22,921 nt of DNA from Scleromatobacter sp038208735 (GTDB lineage: Bacteria > Pseudomonadota > Gammaproteobacteria > Burkholderiales > Burkholderiaceae_C), in the NCBI GenBank assembly GCA_038208735.1, contig JBBQYL010000065.1, positions 1 to 22,921 on the forward strand. Direction: 5' to 3'. The translations under genes and the position numbers were made by a program. The notes under the pieces were generated by a model that did not search any database, had not been told where the DNA came from, and saw only the letters and a list, made by a program, of their open reading frames with translations. Below, in pieces: positions 7,373 to 14,653 of this stretch (within the stretch, counting starts at the first letter, position 1; each line of letters opens with the position of its first letter).

Positions 7373-7822
7373 TCAGGCACTCGATGCGCCCGATGCTGCA
7401 AGCGCTTCCCCCAGCTGCTGACGTAGGGAACCATGGACCGCCTCGTCGTAGGGTCGCGCAGTCGACCAATCGTAGAACCAGACGGGCATGCGACGTCGCT
7501 CGGCGGTCTCGTTCGCGAACCGCGGAAAAATATGCGCGTGCAACTCCGGCTCGGAATTTCCCAGGATCTCGTCGTTGATGCGCTGCGCGTTCGTCACCTT
7601 CAACACGGCGTCCCCGATCGTCGCCATGTCGCTCAAGAATCTTGCCCGCGCGGATTCGGACAGGTCGTTCAGGCTCGGAACAACCGGGTCGGGCAGCAGC
7701 AGGCAATACCCTGCAAGGAACTGCACGTCTCCCATGACCGCCCAGCCGGAGGAAAGTCGGCAGATGACCTTGTCATTGGCGCCCATGCCAGCTTGCGCAA
7801 CGCGTTCGGAAATCAGTGGCAT
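7373..7822 (-). CDS. HIT-family (histidine triad) hydrolase-like protein with altered first histidine
   Basis: HIT proteins hydrolyse or transfer nucleoside monophosphates, for example from Ap4A-type dinucleotides. The 149-residue product shows the family pattern: a CLLLPDP strand at 40-46 and NDEILGNSEPELHAHIFPRF at 83-102, which aligns with the usual NYEILGNxxPHLHxHIxPR. The first triad His is replaced by Glu93, while His95 and His97 remain. His97 would correspond to the nucleophile in the HxHxH numbering. The ATG at 7820-7822 has an excellent GGGAGG ribosome site. It starts 16 bases after the yoaA stop, so it is probably cotranscribed with that helicase. Substrate and activity are not determinable. 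Confidence 0.75.
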   Translation of the reverse strand: MPLISERVAQAGMGANDKVICRLSSGWAVMGDVQFLAGYCLLLPDPVVPSLNDLSESARARFLSDMATIGDAVLKVTNAQRINDEILGNSEPELHAHIFPRFANETAERRRMPVWFYDWSTARPYDEAVHGSLRQQLGEALAASGASSA

Positions 7823-7837
7823 CTACCCCTCCCGCAT

Positions 7838-9844
7838 CTACTCGGTGTGACTCAACGCCAGAGAACGCAGGAACGCCAACGCCTCCCCGCCATCGGAAAG
7901 CTGCCGCATCGGCGGCAACGCCGCCAGCAGCCGCCCGCCGTACCGCGCCGTCCGCAACCGCGAATCGCAGATCACCAGCAGCCCGCGGTCCGTCACCGTG
8001 CGGATCAGGCGCCCTGCCCCCTGCTTCAGAGACACCGCTGCCTCCGCCACGAAGCAGTCGTTGAACGCGTCGCGGCCCTCGGCCTGCAGGCGCTTGACGC
8101 GGGCCTCGATCAGCGGGTCGTTGGGCGGCGGGAACGGGAGCTTGTCGATCAGCACGCATTGCAGCGCGTCGCCGGGCACGTCGATGCCTTCCCAGAAGCT
8201 TTGCGAGCCCACCAGCACGCAGCCGCCGCGGGCGAAGCGCTCGAGCATCTGGCGCTTGGGCAGGCTGCCCTGCAGCAGGATCTCCAGCGTGACTCCCAGC
8301 TTCGTGAGCTCCGTCTGCAGCGCTTCGGCGGCCGAGCGCATGGCGCGCAGCGTGGTGGTGAGCACGAAGGTGCGGCCGCGCAGCGCCGCGGCGCAGTGGG
8401 CGGCGGCGCGGCCCACGCTTTCGGCGTGGTGCGGGTCGGCGGGTGCGGCGAAGCGCGGCGGCACGTAGACGCAGGAGTTGGCCTCGTAGTCGAACGGGCT
8501 GTCCACGCGCAGCTTGCGGGCGTCGTCCAGCCCGGCGGGCTCGGAGAACCAGCTGAGCGCGTCGTCGTCGCCCAGCGTGGCCGACGTGAAGATCCACGCG
8601 CGTGGCGCGGCCTCGCGCTGCACGCTCAGCGGGCCGCCGATGTCCAGCGGCGACTCCACCAGCCGCGCCTGGTGCGTGGTGAGGTCGACCCAGCGCACCT
8701 GGCCCTCGGGCGCGCTGCCCTGGAAGCGTCCGCACAGGCTGCGCAGGCTGTCGGCGCGGCCGCGCAGCTTGGTGAACTCGGGGCCGATCTCCTGCAGCGG
8801 CTCGAGCACCTGCACCAGCTCCACGCAGTGCGCCGCCAGCGCCGACAGCGCGTCGGGCAGCAGGCCTTCGGCCTCCACCTGGTCCCAGGGGCGCCGCGTG
8901 CTGCCCGTGCCCCCGCCCGACGCATGCGCGCGCGGACCGCCCGCGGCCAGGCGCACCTCGCGCGCGAGCAGCTCCAGCCGCGCCGCGAGCTCCGTCCACG
9001 GCGCGAGTCCGCGCGCCTGCTGCAGGCCGGCGCCCACGAGATCGCGCGAGAGGTCGATGGCCTGGCCCGTGGCGAGCGTCTGGCCCAGGAACTGCACGCC
9101 GATGTCCACCATCTGGTGGGCCTCGTCGAACACGGCCACGTCCACCGACGGCAGCAGTTCGGCCACGCCGCCCTCGCGCAGCGCCATGTCGGCGAAGAAC
9201 AAGTGGTGGTTGACGACGACGACGTCGGCCGCCATCGCCTCGCGCCGCGCCTTCATGACCGGGCACACGGCGAACTTGGGGCACTCGCCGCCGCGGCAGT
9301 TCTCGCGCGTGGAGGTGACCAGCGGGATGACCTCGGAGCGCTCGTCGAGGCCCTCGAGCTCGCTGAGGTCGCCCGACACCGTGGACTGCGCCCAGGTCTC
9401 GATGCGCGACAGCGCGCGGATGGCCAGGCGATCGGCGAACGTGGCCTCGGTGCGCGCGCGCTCCATGCGATACGGGCACAGGTAGCTGGCGCGGCCCTTG
9501 AGCAGCGCGGTGGTGACCGGGATGCCCAGCGCCTCGGTGAGGCGCGGCAGGTCGCGGTAGAAGAGCTGGTCCTGCAGGTTCTTGGTGGCCGTGCTCACCA
9601 GCGTGCGGCGCCCGGCCAGCAGCACCGGCACGAGGTAGGCGAAGGTCTTGCCCACGCCGGTGCCGGCCTCCACCACCAGCGTGCCGCGATCCTCGATGGC
9701 CTGCGCCACCGCGGCCGCCATGGCCAGCTGCCCGCCGCGCTCCAGGTAGGCGTCGTCCTCGCGCGCCAGCGGGCCTTCGGCCGACAACGCGCGCAGCACC
9801 GCCTGCACCAGCGCGGGTGCCTGGACCAGGTCGGTTTTGCTCAC
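7838..9844 (-). CDS. yoaA: Fe-S ATP-dependent DNA helicase of the DinG/YoaA family
   Basis: This is a superfamily 2, XPD-like 5'-3' DNA helicase involved in repair of stalled replication. The 668-residue product has Walker A at 59-67 (EAGTGVGKT) and four cysteines that could hold a 4Fe-4S cluster (123, 183, 188, 194). The DEAH box is at 240-243. C-terminal helicase motifs are also present (WIFTSATLG, SFWEGIDVPGD, QGAGRLIRTVTDRG). The segments LLKGRASYLC and AADVVVVNHHLFFADM, and the overall length, fit YoaA (E. coli 636) better than DinG (716). In E. coli YoaA works with the HolC subunit of DNA polymerase III; that is family knowledge. The start codon is GTG (9842-9844), overlapping the ydcH stop as GTGA, so translation is probably coupled. 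No LexA-type box was noticed. Confidence 0.92.
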   Translation of the reverse strand: MSKTDLVQAPALVQAVLRALSAEGPLAREDDAYLERGGQLAMAAAVAQAIEDRGTLVVEAGTGVGKTFAYLVPVLLAGRRTLVSTATKNLQDQLFYRDLPRLTEALGIPVTTALLKGRASYLCPYRMERARTEATFADRLAIRALSRIETWAQSTVSGDLSELEGLDERSEVIPLVTSTRENCRGGECPKFAVCPVMKARREAMAADVVVVNHHLFFADMALREGGVAELLPSVDVAVFDEAHQMVDIGVQFLGQTLATGQAIDLSRDLVGAGLQQARGLAPWTELAARLELLAREVRLAAGGPRAHASGGGTGSTRRPWDQVEAEGLLPDALSALAAHCVELVQVLEPLQEIGPEFTKLRGRADSLRSLCGRFQGSAPEGQVRWVDLTTHQARLVESPLDIGGPLSVQREAAPRAWIFTSATLGDDDALSWFSEPAGLDDARKLRVDSPFDYEANSCVYVPPRFAAPADPHHAESVGRAAAHCAAALRGRTFVLTTTLRAMRSAAEALQTELTKLGVTLEILLQGSLPKRQMLERFARGGCVLVGSQSFWEGIDVPGDALQCVLIDKLPFPPPNDPLIEARVKRLQAEGRDAFNDCFVAEAAVSLKQGAGRLIRTVTDRGLLVICDSRLRTARYGGRLLAALPPMRQLSDGGEALAFLRSLALSHTE

Positions 9845-10044
9845 GCTTTTTCCGGGGGAGAGAGTTCGGCTTCGAGCTGCGAGATCTGGTCGCGCAGGAG
9901 GAGACGGCGCTTCTTGAGGCGCTGCAGCGCCAGTTCGTCGAGCGACGGCTGCGCGCCGGCCACGTCGATCAGCTGGTCGAGGTCGGCGTGAGCCATTCGG
10001 AGCTCGATCAAGTGACGTTGTGGGGAATGCAGGGATTCATTCAT
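9841..10044 (-). CDS. YdcH family (DUF465) small coiled-coil protein
   Basis: The 67-residue product consists of two helices. The conserved DUF465 segment is near LALQRLKKRRLLLRDQISQL (39-58), which predicts a helical hairpin or short coiled coil. Function in the family is unknown. I chose the ATG at 10042-10044 (MNESLHSP); a longer in-frame start would run into the divergent promoter region. It overlaps the start of yoaA by four bases (GTGA), and that coupling is a hint that the two are coexpressed. No clear ribosome site precedes it. Confidence 0.82.
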   Translation of the reverse strand: MNESLHSPQRHLIELRMAHADLDQLIDVAGAQPSLDELALQRLKKRRLLLRDQISQLEAELSPPEKA

Positions 10045-10089
10045 GGCCGAAGCCGGTGACAGGCGCAATCACAGTTTATATTGGCGGAC
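10045..10089. promoter_or_regulatory. Short divergent promoter region between ydcH and the PP2C gene
   Basis: Only 45 bases separate two divergent genes. The AT-rich tttatatt (10075-10082) gives TATAAA on the minus strand, a -10 candidate for ydcH-yoaA. On the plus strand it gives TATATT with GTGACA 15 bases upstream, a short-spaced candidate for the phosphatase gene. If the latter is right, the phosphatase mRNA would start almost at its ATG. Motif evidence only. Confidence 0.35.
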
Positions 10090-10857
10090 ATGAACACGAC
10101 CATGCAAGGATTCCGCATTTCGGCCTCGACGGTCCTGCACAAGGGCGATCGCGCCTATCAGCAGGACCAGATCGAGCTGTTGGTGCATCCGCGTATACCC
10201 GGATGCGCGCTGGGTCTGGTGGCCGACGGCATGGGCGGCAAGAGTGGCGGCCGCACCGCGGCCGACCAGGTGGTGATGACCGCGCGCCAGGTGTTCGAGC
10301 GCTTCTCTCCCGCCCGCGACGACCCCACCAAGATGCTCACCGACCTGATCGTCGAGTCGCACCTGATGATCAAGCTCACGGCCATCACCGCCGAGGAAGA
10401 ACCGCACAGCACGCTGGCCGCGTTCCTGGTGATGCCCAGCCGCCAGGCCTACACGGTGCACGCCGGCGATTCGCGCATCTACCATTTCCGCGGCGCCGAG
10501 CTGGTTCGCCGCACCAAGGATCACTCGTACGTGCAGCGGCTCATCGACGAGGGCCGACTCACCGAGGAGAAGGCCAACACCCACCCGCAGTCCAACCTGC
10601 TCACGGGCTGCCTCGGCACCCAGCAGGATCCGCCGGTGGAGCTGAACCACATCGACTACCTCGAGATAGGCGACTCGCTGATGGCCTGCAGTGACGGCCT
10701 GTGGCACTACCTCACCGCCCGCGAGATCGGCGCCATCATCAACGCGCTGTCGCCGCGCGAGGCCACCGAAATGTTGATCAGCAAGGCGCGCCAGCGCGCC
10801 CGGGGATCGGGTGACAACCTGTCGCTGGTGCTGGTGCGGGTCGAGGCCATCACCTGA
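10090..10857 (+). CDS. PP2C-family serine/threonine protein phosphatase
   Basis: PP2C (PPM) enzymes are Mn/Mg-dependent phosphatases that remove phosphate from Ser and Thr. The 255-residue product carries the family motifs in order: Asp26 in RAYQQDQ, VADGMGGKSGGRTA (Asp46), HAGDSRIYHFR (Asp127), CSDGLWHYL (Asp202) and GSGDNLSLVLV (Asp242). All metal-binding aspartates seem present and there is no extra domain or membrane segment, so it is a compact cytoplasmic enzyme. The ATG at 10090 is preferred: a TTG nine bases upstream lacks support, and a second ATG at 10102 is possible. No Hanks-type kinase gene is in the window, so the partner kinase is unknown. Confidence 0.92.
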   Translation: MNTTMQGFRISASTVLHKGDRAYQQDQIELLVHPRIPGCALGLVADGMGGKSGGRTAADQVVMTARQVFERFSPARDDPTKMLTDLIVESHLMIKLTAITAEEEPHSTLAAFLVMPSRQAYTVHAGDSRIYHFRGAELVRRTKDHSYVQRLIDEGRLTEEKANTHPQSNLLTGCLGTQQDPPVELNHIDYLEIGDSLMACSDGLWHYLTAREIGAIINALSPREATEMLISKARQRARGSGDNLSLVLVRVEAIT

Positions 10858-10866
10858 ACATGACAA

Positions 10867-10888
10867 CGACGCCCTCGGCGCCGTTTTT
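10867..10888 (+). terminator. Rho-independent terminator after the phosphatase gene
   Basis: A 7-position stem, CGACGCC paired with GGCGCCG (one A-C mismatch), has loop CTC and is followed directly by TTTTT. It begins nine bases after the phosphatase stop, between convergent genes. Confidence 0.65.
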
Positions 10889-10902
10889 CATTGCCGGGAC
10901 GC

Positions 10903-13005
10903 TCAGAGCTTGAAGTTGAGGCTCATGCGCAACGCCCGCGGCTCGCCCGGATGCACCGTCACGCCGTCCGGCACCACCATCTGCCCTGGCGCGATGCGGT
11001 AGTCCTGCTCGTAGGCGATGTCGTAGAACTTGCGGTCGAACAGGTTGAGCACGTCCACCTGCAGGCTGACACGTGGCGTGAGCACGCGCGTGAGCTGCAA
11101 GTTGCTCGAGACCGCCGACGGCGCGCGCAGCGAATTGTCCTGAGACAGCGGATAGCTGCCGATGAAGCGCGTGACGAGGCCGCCCGACCACGGCCCCTCG
11201 TGCACGGTCACCCCCAGCAGGCCGACACGGCCCACCGCATTGCCGATGGCGTTGCCCGGCTCGCCGTTGGCGTTCGCGTCGGCGTAGCGCGCGTGCGTCC
11301 AGGCCATGTCGGCGTCCACCAGCAGCCAGCTTCCCAACACCAGGTGGTTGTTCAGCTCGATGCCACGCCGCTTGCTCGCGCCGTTGGGCTCGGTGCCGCC
11401 CTCGTCGGCGGTGTAGACCAGCTCGGAGTCGCTGTCCAGGCGCCACAGCGCCAGCGAGGTCTGCAGTCCCGGCACGACCTCCGTACGCAGGCCCAGCTCC
11501 GCACCCTTGCTCGCCACCAGCGCGGGCACCGGGTCGACGCTGCCGCGCGAGCCGACCACGCCGCGCGCGTCGTTGCTGTGGAAGCCGCGGCCGTAGTTGG
11601 CGAAGAACTCGGTCCGGGCCCACGGGCCCAGCACCAGCGAGAACTTGGGCGACAGCCGGGTGCCGGAGGCATGGCCCTGCGACCCGGCCAGGCGATCGTC
11701 GACGTCCATCAGCGCGCGGTCCGCGCGCACGCCCGCCAGTGAGCGCAGCCACGGCAGCCACGCCGTGGTGTTCTGCAGGTACGCGCCCAGCAGAGTCTCG
11801 CTCACGTGATCATCGCGAGTGGTGCCCAGTGGCACGCGCGCCTCGGTGTGCAGCAGGCCCACGTCGATGTGGTCGTGCCGAACCTGCAGGCCCGCCTCGG
11901 TGGTGGAGTCGTTGCCGAACAGCGCGTGCTGCCAGCCGTGCACCACCTGGCCGCCGGCCATGTTGCGCGATTCGGCCTGCTCGAACTGGTCGCCGTGCTG
12001 CTGGTCGACCTCGAAGTAGGTGAAGTCGGACCACAGCTTGAGCTTGTAGTGCTGCGCGTACGCGGCGATCGTCGTGTAGCCGTGCTCGTCGTGCGCATGC
12101 CATTCGCCCGTGACGGCCGCGCGCGTGCTGTTGCCGCCGTCGGTGGGATCGACCGCCGAATAGCGTCCCAGCGTGCCGTCCTCGATGGCCGACAGCGGCA
12201 CCTGGTCGGTGGACGTCCAGTGGTTGGTGTAGTCCATCGCGGTCACCGACCAGCCCCGCAACGCGTCGCCGTCGCTCACCTTGAGCAGGCCGTTGTACTT
12301 GCGGACGCCTTCGGGCGTCGTCCAGGGCCCGTCGTCGCGCTGCACCTCGAGCGCGCCGAGCACGCGCGGGCCGGCGCCGCCGCCGCCGCTACCGTTGAAC
12401 GTGGACAGCGGCGTCGAGCCCGCCAGCACCAGGCGCCGGTAGCCGTCACTGCCCGCCGCGAGGTCGAGGATGCCGTGATCCAGGTCGTCGCGGTACTTGA
12501 TGCGCGCGGAGCCGGCCGACGCGAAGTCGCCGTCCTGCGCGAAGTACGGCCCCTTGCGGTAGTCGATCTTCTCCACCAGCTCGGGGATCAGGAAGTTCAG
12601 GTCGGTGTAGCCCTGGCCATGCGCGTTGGTGGGCATGTTCACGGGCAGGCCGTCCACCCAGGTGGCGAAGTCGGTACCGTGGTCGAGGTTGTACCCGCGC
12701 AGGAAGTACTGGTTGGCCTTGCCGTCGCCCGAGTGCTGGGTGACCACCAGGCCCGGGATCGTCTCCAGCACCTCGCCGGGGCGCAGCAGCGGCAGGTCGG
12801 CCAGGCGCTCGCCGCGCACCGTGCCCTGCGACGCCGCGTCGGAGGTGCCGACGCCGTTGTCGTAGTGGCCGGCGATCTCCACCTGCTGGGCACCCGCGAC
12901 GGCCTGGGAGGCGGCTCTTGCGGGCGCGGGAGCCTGCGCGTGCGCAAAGGCGGCGCCCAGGCCCAGCAGTGACGCAATCAGTGTGTTCGGGTGATGGGCA
13001 GGCAT
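10903..13005 (-). CDS. TonB-dependent outer membrane receptor, probably for nickel or a nickel complex
   Basis: TonB-dependent receptors actively import scarce nutrients through a plugged 22-strand barrel using TonB energy. The 700-residue product has a signal peptide (cleavage near AHA/QA, residue 23) and a TonB-box candidate QVEIAG at 41-46. The plug domain at about 60-170 contains LPLLRPGEVLETIPGLVVTQ and FLRGYNLDHGTDFATWVDGL. The barrel ends in RMSLNFKL. A putative metal-binding HAHDEH cluster lies at 303-308, in what may be a loop. The ATG at 13003-13005 has GGAG six bases upstream. The gene follows nikR on the same strand, and a NikR-type inverted repeat lies 35 bases before its start. 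Nickel as substrate is inferred from this context; the sequence alone would equally allow cobalt or another chelate. Confidence 0.88.
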   Translation of the reverse strand: MPAHHPNTLIASLLGLGAAFAHAQAPAPARAASQAVAGAQQVEIAGHYDNGVGTSDAASQGTVRGERLADLPLLRPGEVLETIPGLVVTQHSGDGKANQYFLRGYNLDHGTDFATWVDGLPVNMPTNAHGQGYTDLNFLIPELVEKIDYRKGPYFAQDGDFASAGSARIKYRDDLDHGILDLAAGSDGYRRLVLAGSTPLSTFNGSGGGGAGPRVLGALEVQRDDGPWTTPEGVRKYNGLLKVSDGDALRGWSVTAMDYTNHWTSTDQVPLSAIEDGTLGRYSAVDPTDGGNSTRAAVTGEWHAHDEHGYTTIAAYAQHYKLKLWSDFTYFEVDQQHGDQFEQAESRNMAGGQVVHGWQHALFGNDSTTEAGLQVRHDHIDVGLLHTEARVPLGTTRDDHVSETLLGAYLQNTTAWLPWLRSLAGVRADRALMDVDDRLAGSQGHASGTRLSPKFSLVLGPWARTEFFANYGRGFHSNDARGVVGSRGSVDPVPALVASKGAELGLRTEVVPGLQTSLALWRLDSDSELVYTADEGGTEPNGASKRRGIELNNHLVLGSWLLVDADMAWTHARYADANANGEPGNAIGNAVGRVGLLGVTVHEGPWSGGLVTRFIGSYPLSQDNSLRAPSAVSSNLQLTRVLTPRVSLQVDVLNLFDRKFYDIAYEQDYRIAPGQMVVPDGVTVHPGEPRALRMSLNFKL

Positions 13006-13039
13006 GCAGTCTCCGTCGAGTCCTGGTTGTCGCAGTCGT

Positions 13040-13066
13040 GTAAGAAGACTTTTAAAATCATCCTAC
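13040..13066. promoter_or_regulatory. NikR-type operator before the TonB receptor gene
   Basis: GTAAGA (13040-13045), 15 bases, then TCCTAC (13061-13066). This matches the site before the permease gene in both half-sites (one mismatch) and in spacing. The spacer contains TTTTAAAA, so a -10 box for the receptor promoter could lie inside the operator, and a bound repressor would block it. The E. coli NikR operator is GTATGA-N16-TCATAC. Assignment is by pattern and context. Confidence 0.6.
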
Positions 13067-13139
13067 CCGATGGCAGCCCACTGGCTGCAAACAGGTATAC
13101 GCAGCCTGTCACGGAACGGATGCAGCAGGAGTCGAAGAC

Positions 13140-13631
13140 TCAGTGCGACGGCTTCACGTGGAAATGCGGCGCCTCGGCCGAGGCCTTTGCCTTCTTGCCC
13201 CGGGACTTGCCGTGGCTGTGCGGCGCATGCAGTTCGACACTGATCAGGTTGAGCTTGCCGTGATGCACGCCGCGCTCGGCCGTGATGGTGTCGGCCAGCT
13301 TCTGCACGCCGACCGTCGGGCCACGCAGGATCACGGTCTCCAGACAGTGATCGTGGTCAAGATGCGCGTGCATGGCCGAGATGGTGAGGTCGTGGTGCGC
13401 ATGCTGGATCTCCGCCAGCCGTTCCGTGAGTTCCCGCTCGTGGTGGTTGTAGACGTAGGAAAGGCAGGCCACGCAGTGCAGCGACTCTTCCTTGGCGAGC
13501 AAGTTGCGTCCAAGCTCGGCTCGCAGCAGGTCGCGAACGGCCTCCGACCGGTTCGAGTAGCCACGCTCGGCGATCCAATGGTCGAAGTCCTGGGCGAGCT
13601 TGTCTTCCAGCGAGATCGTGAAGCGTTCCAT
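13140..13631 (-). CDS. nikR: NikR-type nickel-responsive ribbon-helix-helix repressor with His-rich tail
   Basis: NikR represses nickel uptake genes when Ni(II) is bound. The 163-residue product has an N-terminal ribbon-helix-helix domain (MERFTISLEDKLAQDFDHWI, then GYSNRSEAVRDLLR). Arg3 and Thr5, the DNA-contact positions in E. coli NikR, are kept. The C-terminal ACT-like domain carries QHAHHDL and MHAHLDHDHCLE. This gives His77, His88, His90 and Cys96 as counterparts of E. coli Ni ligands His76, His87, His89 and Cys95. Residues 134-163 form an extra basic tail with six histidines (HAPHSHGKSRGKKAKA, then PHFHVKPSH). E. coli NikR has 133 residues and lacks this tail. I chose the ATG at 13629-13631 by homology; no Shine-Dalgarno is present and the leader is C-rich. 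It is divergent from the NiCoT permease. Confidence 0.92.
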   Translation of the reverse strand: MERFTISLEDKLAQDFDHWIAERGYSNRSEAVRDLLRAELGRNLLAKEESLHCVACLSYVYNHHERELTERLAEIQHAHHDLTISAMHAHLDHDHCLETVILRGPTVGVQKLADTITAERGVHHGKLNLISVELHAPHSHGKSRGKKAKASAEAPHFHVKPSH

Positions 13632-13750
13632 GGCGGGGGGGTGAGGCGAGAGGAGGTCGCGGCAGCGTAACAGACCGCCCCGGGAATGCGGGCCCTGCGC
13701 GCCCGACGCGAAAGTGCCCGACCAATGCGTCGCAGTGACCACCCAAGTCC

Positions 13751-13777
13751 GTAAGATAAGTCTATAGTTTCTCTTAC
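13751..13777. promoter_or_regulatory. NikR-type operator before the nickel permease gene
   Basis: A perfect inverted repeat, GTAAGA (13751-13756), 15 bases, TCTTAC (13772-13777), ends three bases before the permease ATG. The central CTATAG is itself palindromic. It offers TATAGT on the plus strand and TATAGA on the minus strand as -10 candidates for the permease and for nikR. Repressor binding would cover both. Half-sites differ from the E. coli NikR operator by one base per arm and by one base of spacing. Confidence 0.65.
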
Positions 13778-13780
13778 ACC

Positions 13781-14605
13781 ATGATGCCTGTCGCCACCCT
13801 TCCGGAATTGCTGAGCCTGGCTGCCGTTGCCTTCGTGCTGGGCATGCGTCATGGCGTGGATGCCGACCACCTGGCCGCCATCGACGCGCTGACTCGCTGC
13901 ATCACCGACGCGCGTCCCGCCACCGCGCGCCGGACGGGCCTTTGGTTCTCGCTGGGGCACGGCGCCATCGTCGTCGCCTTCGCGCTCCTGGTCGCGCTGA
14001 GCGCGCGGACCTGGGTGGTGCCCGACTGGCTGACGCCCTTGGGCGCCTGGTGCTCCATCGCAATGCTGACCTTGCTCGGCGCATTGAACCTGATGGCGTG
14101 GCATCGGACTTCCCCGCATGCCGCCGTCACGCTCGCCGGGTGGCGCAGTCGCCTTTTCAGTCGCGCCTTGCGGGCCTGCGGGCCAGCGGGGGTCGCGGGC
14201 GTGGGGGCGCTCTTCGCGCTGTCGTTCGACACGCTGAGCCAGGCGGCCCTGATGGCCGTGTCGGGCGCGGCGCATCGCAGCCTTGCGGCGGTGGCCGGCC
14301 TGGCCTGCGCCTTCGCACTCGGCATGATCCTGGTCGACGGCCTGAACGGATGGTGGGTCGCGCGTCTCATCCAGAACCCGGGCCAGGACGCGGCGCGCGC
14401 TTCGCGCGTGATGTGCGTGGCCGTGAGCGGCATCAGCCTGGGCACCGCCGCGCTCGGCGCGGCGGCGCAGCTGTCTTCTGGCGTGGCGGTGTGGGCCGGA
14501 GCGCATTCGGGGCTCGTGGCGTCGGCGATCCTGGCGATCATCGCAGCGAGCTTCCTGGCGGGGCTGGCGCTGGCGCGGCGCGTGCCGCCGCTGACGATCG
14601 CCTGA
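13781..14605 (+). CDS. NiCoT-family nickel/cobalt transporter (HoxN/HupN/NixA type)
   Basis: NiCoT permeases carry Ni(II) and/or Co(II) across the inner membrane. The 274-residue product is mostly hydrophobic helices. The family signature is GMRHGVDADHLAAID at 21-35, the counterpart of RHA(V/F)DADHI. LWFSLGHGAIVV corresponds to the FxxGHxTVV motif, and ALSFDTLSQAALMA and GMILVDGLNGWW to the later motifs. The first signature normally lies in the second helix. Here it starts only about 20 residues in, so this is a short form or the start lies upstream. No upstream in-frame start was seen that would add a helix. The ATG has no Shine-Dalgarno and lies 12 bases after a TATAGT box. It is divergent from nikR. 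Ni versus Co preference cannot be read from sequence, but the NikR neighbour favours Ni. Confidence 0.88.
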   Translation: MMPVATLPELLSLAAVAFVLGMRHGVDADHLAAIDALTRCITDARPATARRTGLWFSLGHGAIVVAFALLVALSARTWVVPDWLTPLGAWCSIAMLTLLGALNLMAWHRTSPHAAVTLAGWRSRLFSRALRACGPAGVAGVGALFALSFDTLSQAALMAVSGAAHRSLAAVAGLACAFALGMILVDGLNGWWVARLIQNPGQDAARASRVMCVAVSGISLGTAALGAAAQLSSGVAVWAGAHSGLVASAILAIIAASFLAGLALARRVPPLTIA

Positions 14606-14653
14606 CCCGTCATCGCGGCGCGCACGGCACGGGGCCACTCTGGAATCCGGCCC

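Noticed and set aside
7433..9991. 852-codon open frame on the plus strand opposite yoaA
   Set aside because: Same antisense effect of third-position GC; no recognisable motif, while the minus strand has a complete helicase.
13073..13088. Perfect GCAGCC/GGCTGC hairpin as nikR terminator
   Set aside because: Only six pairs and no T-run follows on the nikR strand; it may matter little.
13006..13139. Riboswitch (for example B12 or NiCo) before the TonB receptor
   Set aside because: The 134 bases are too short for a cobalamin riboswitch and show no B12-box-like or NiCo four-way junction pattern. The 6-bp stem at 13073-13088 and the ACAGG/CCTGT pair at 13091-13109 are too small to support one.
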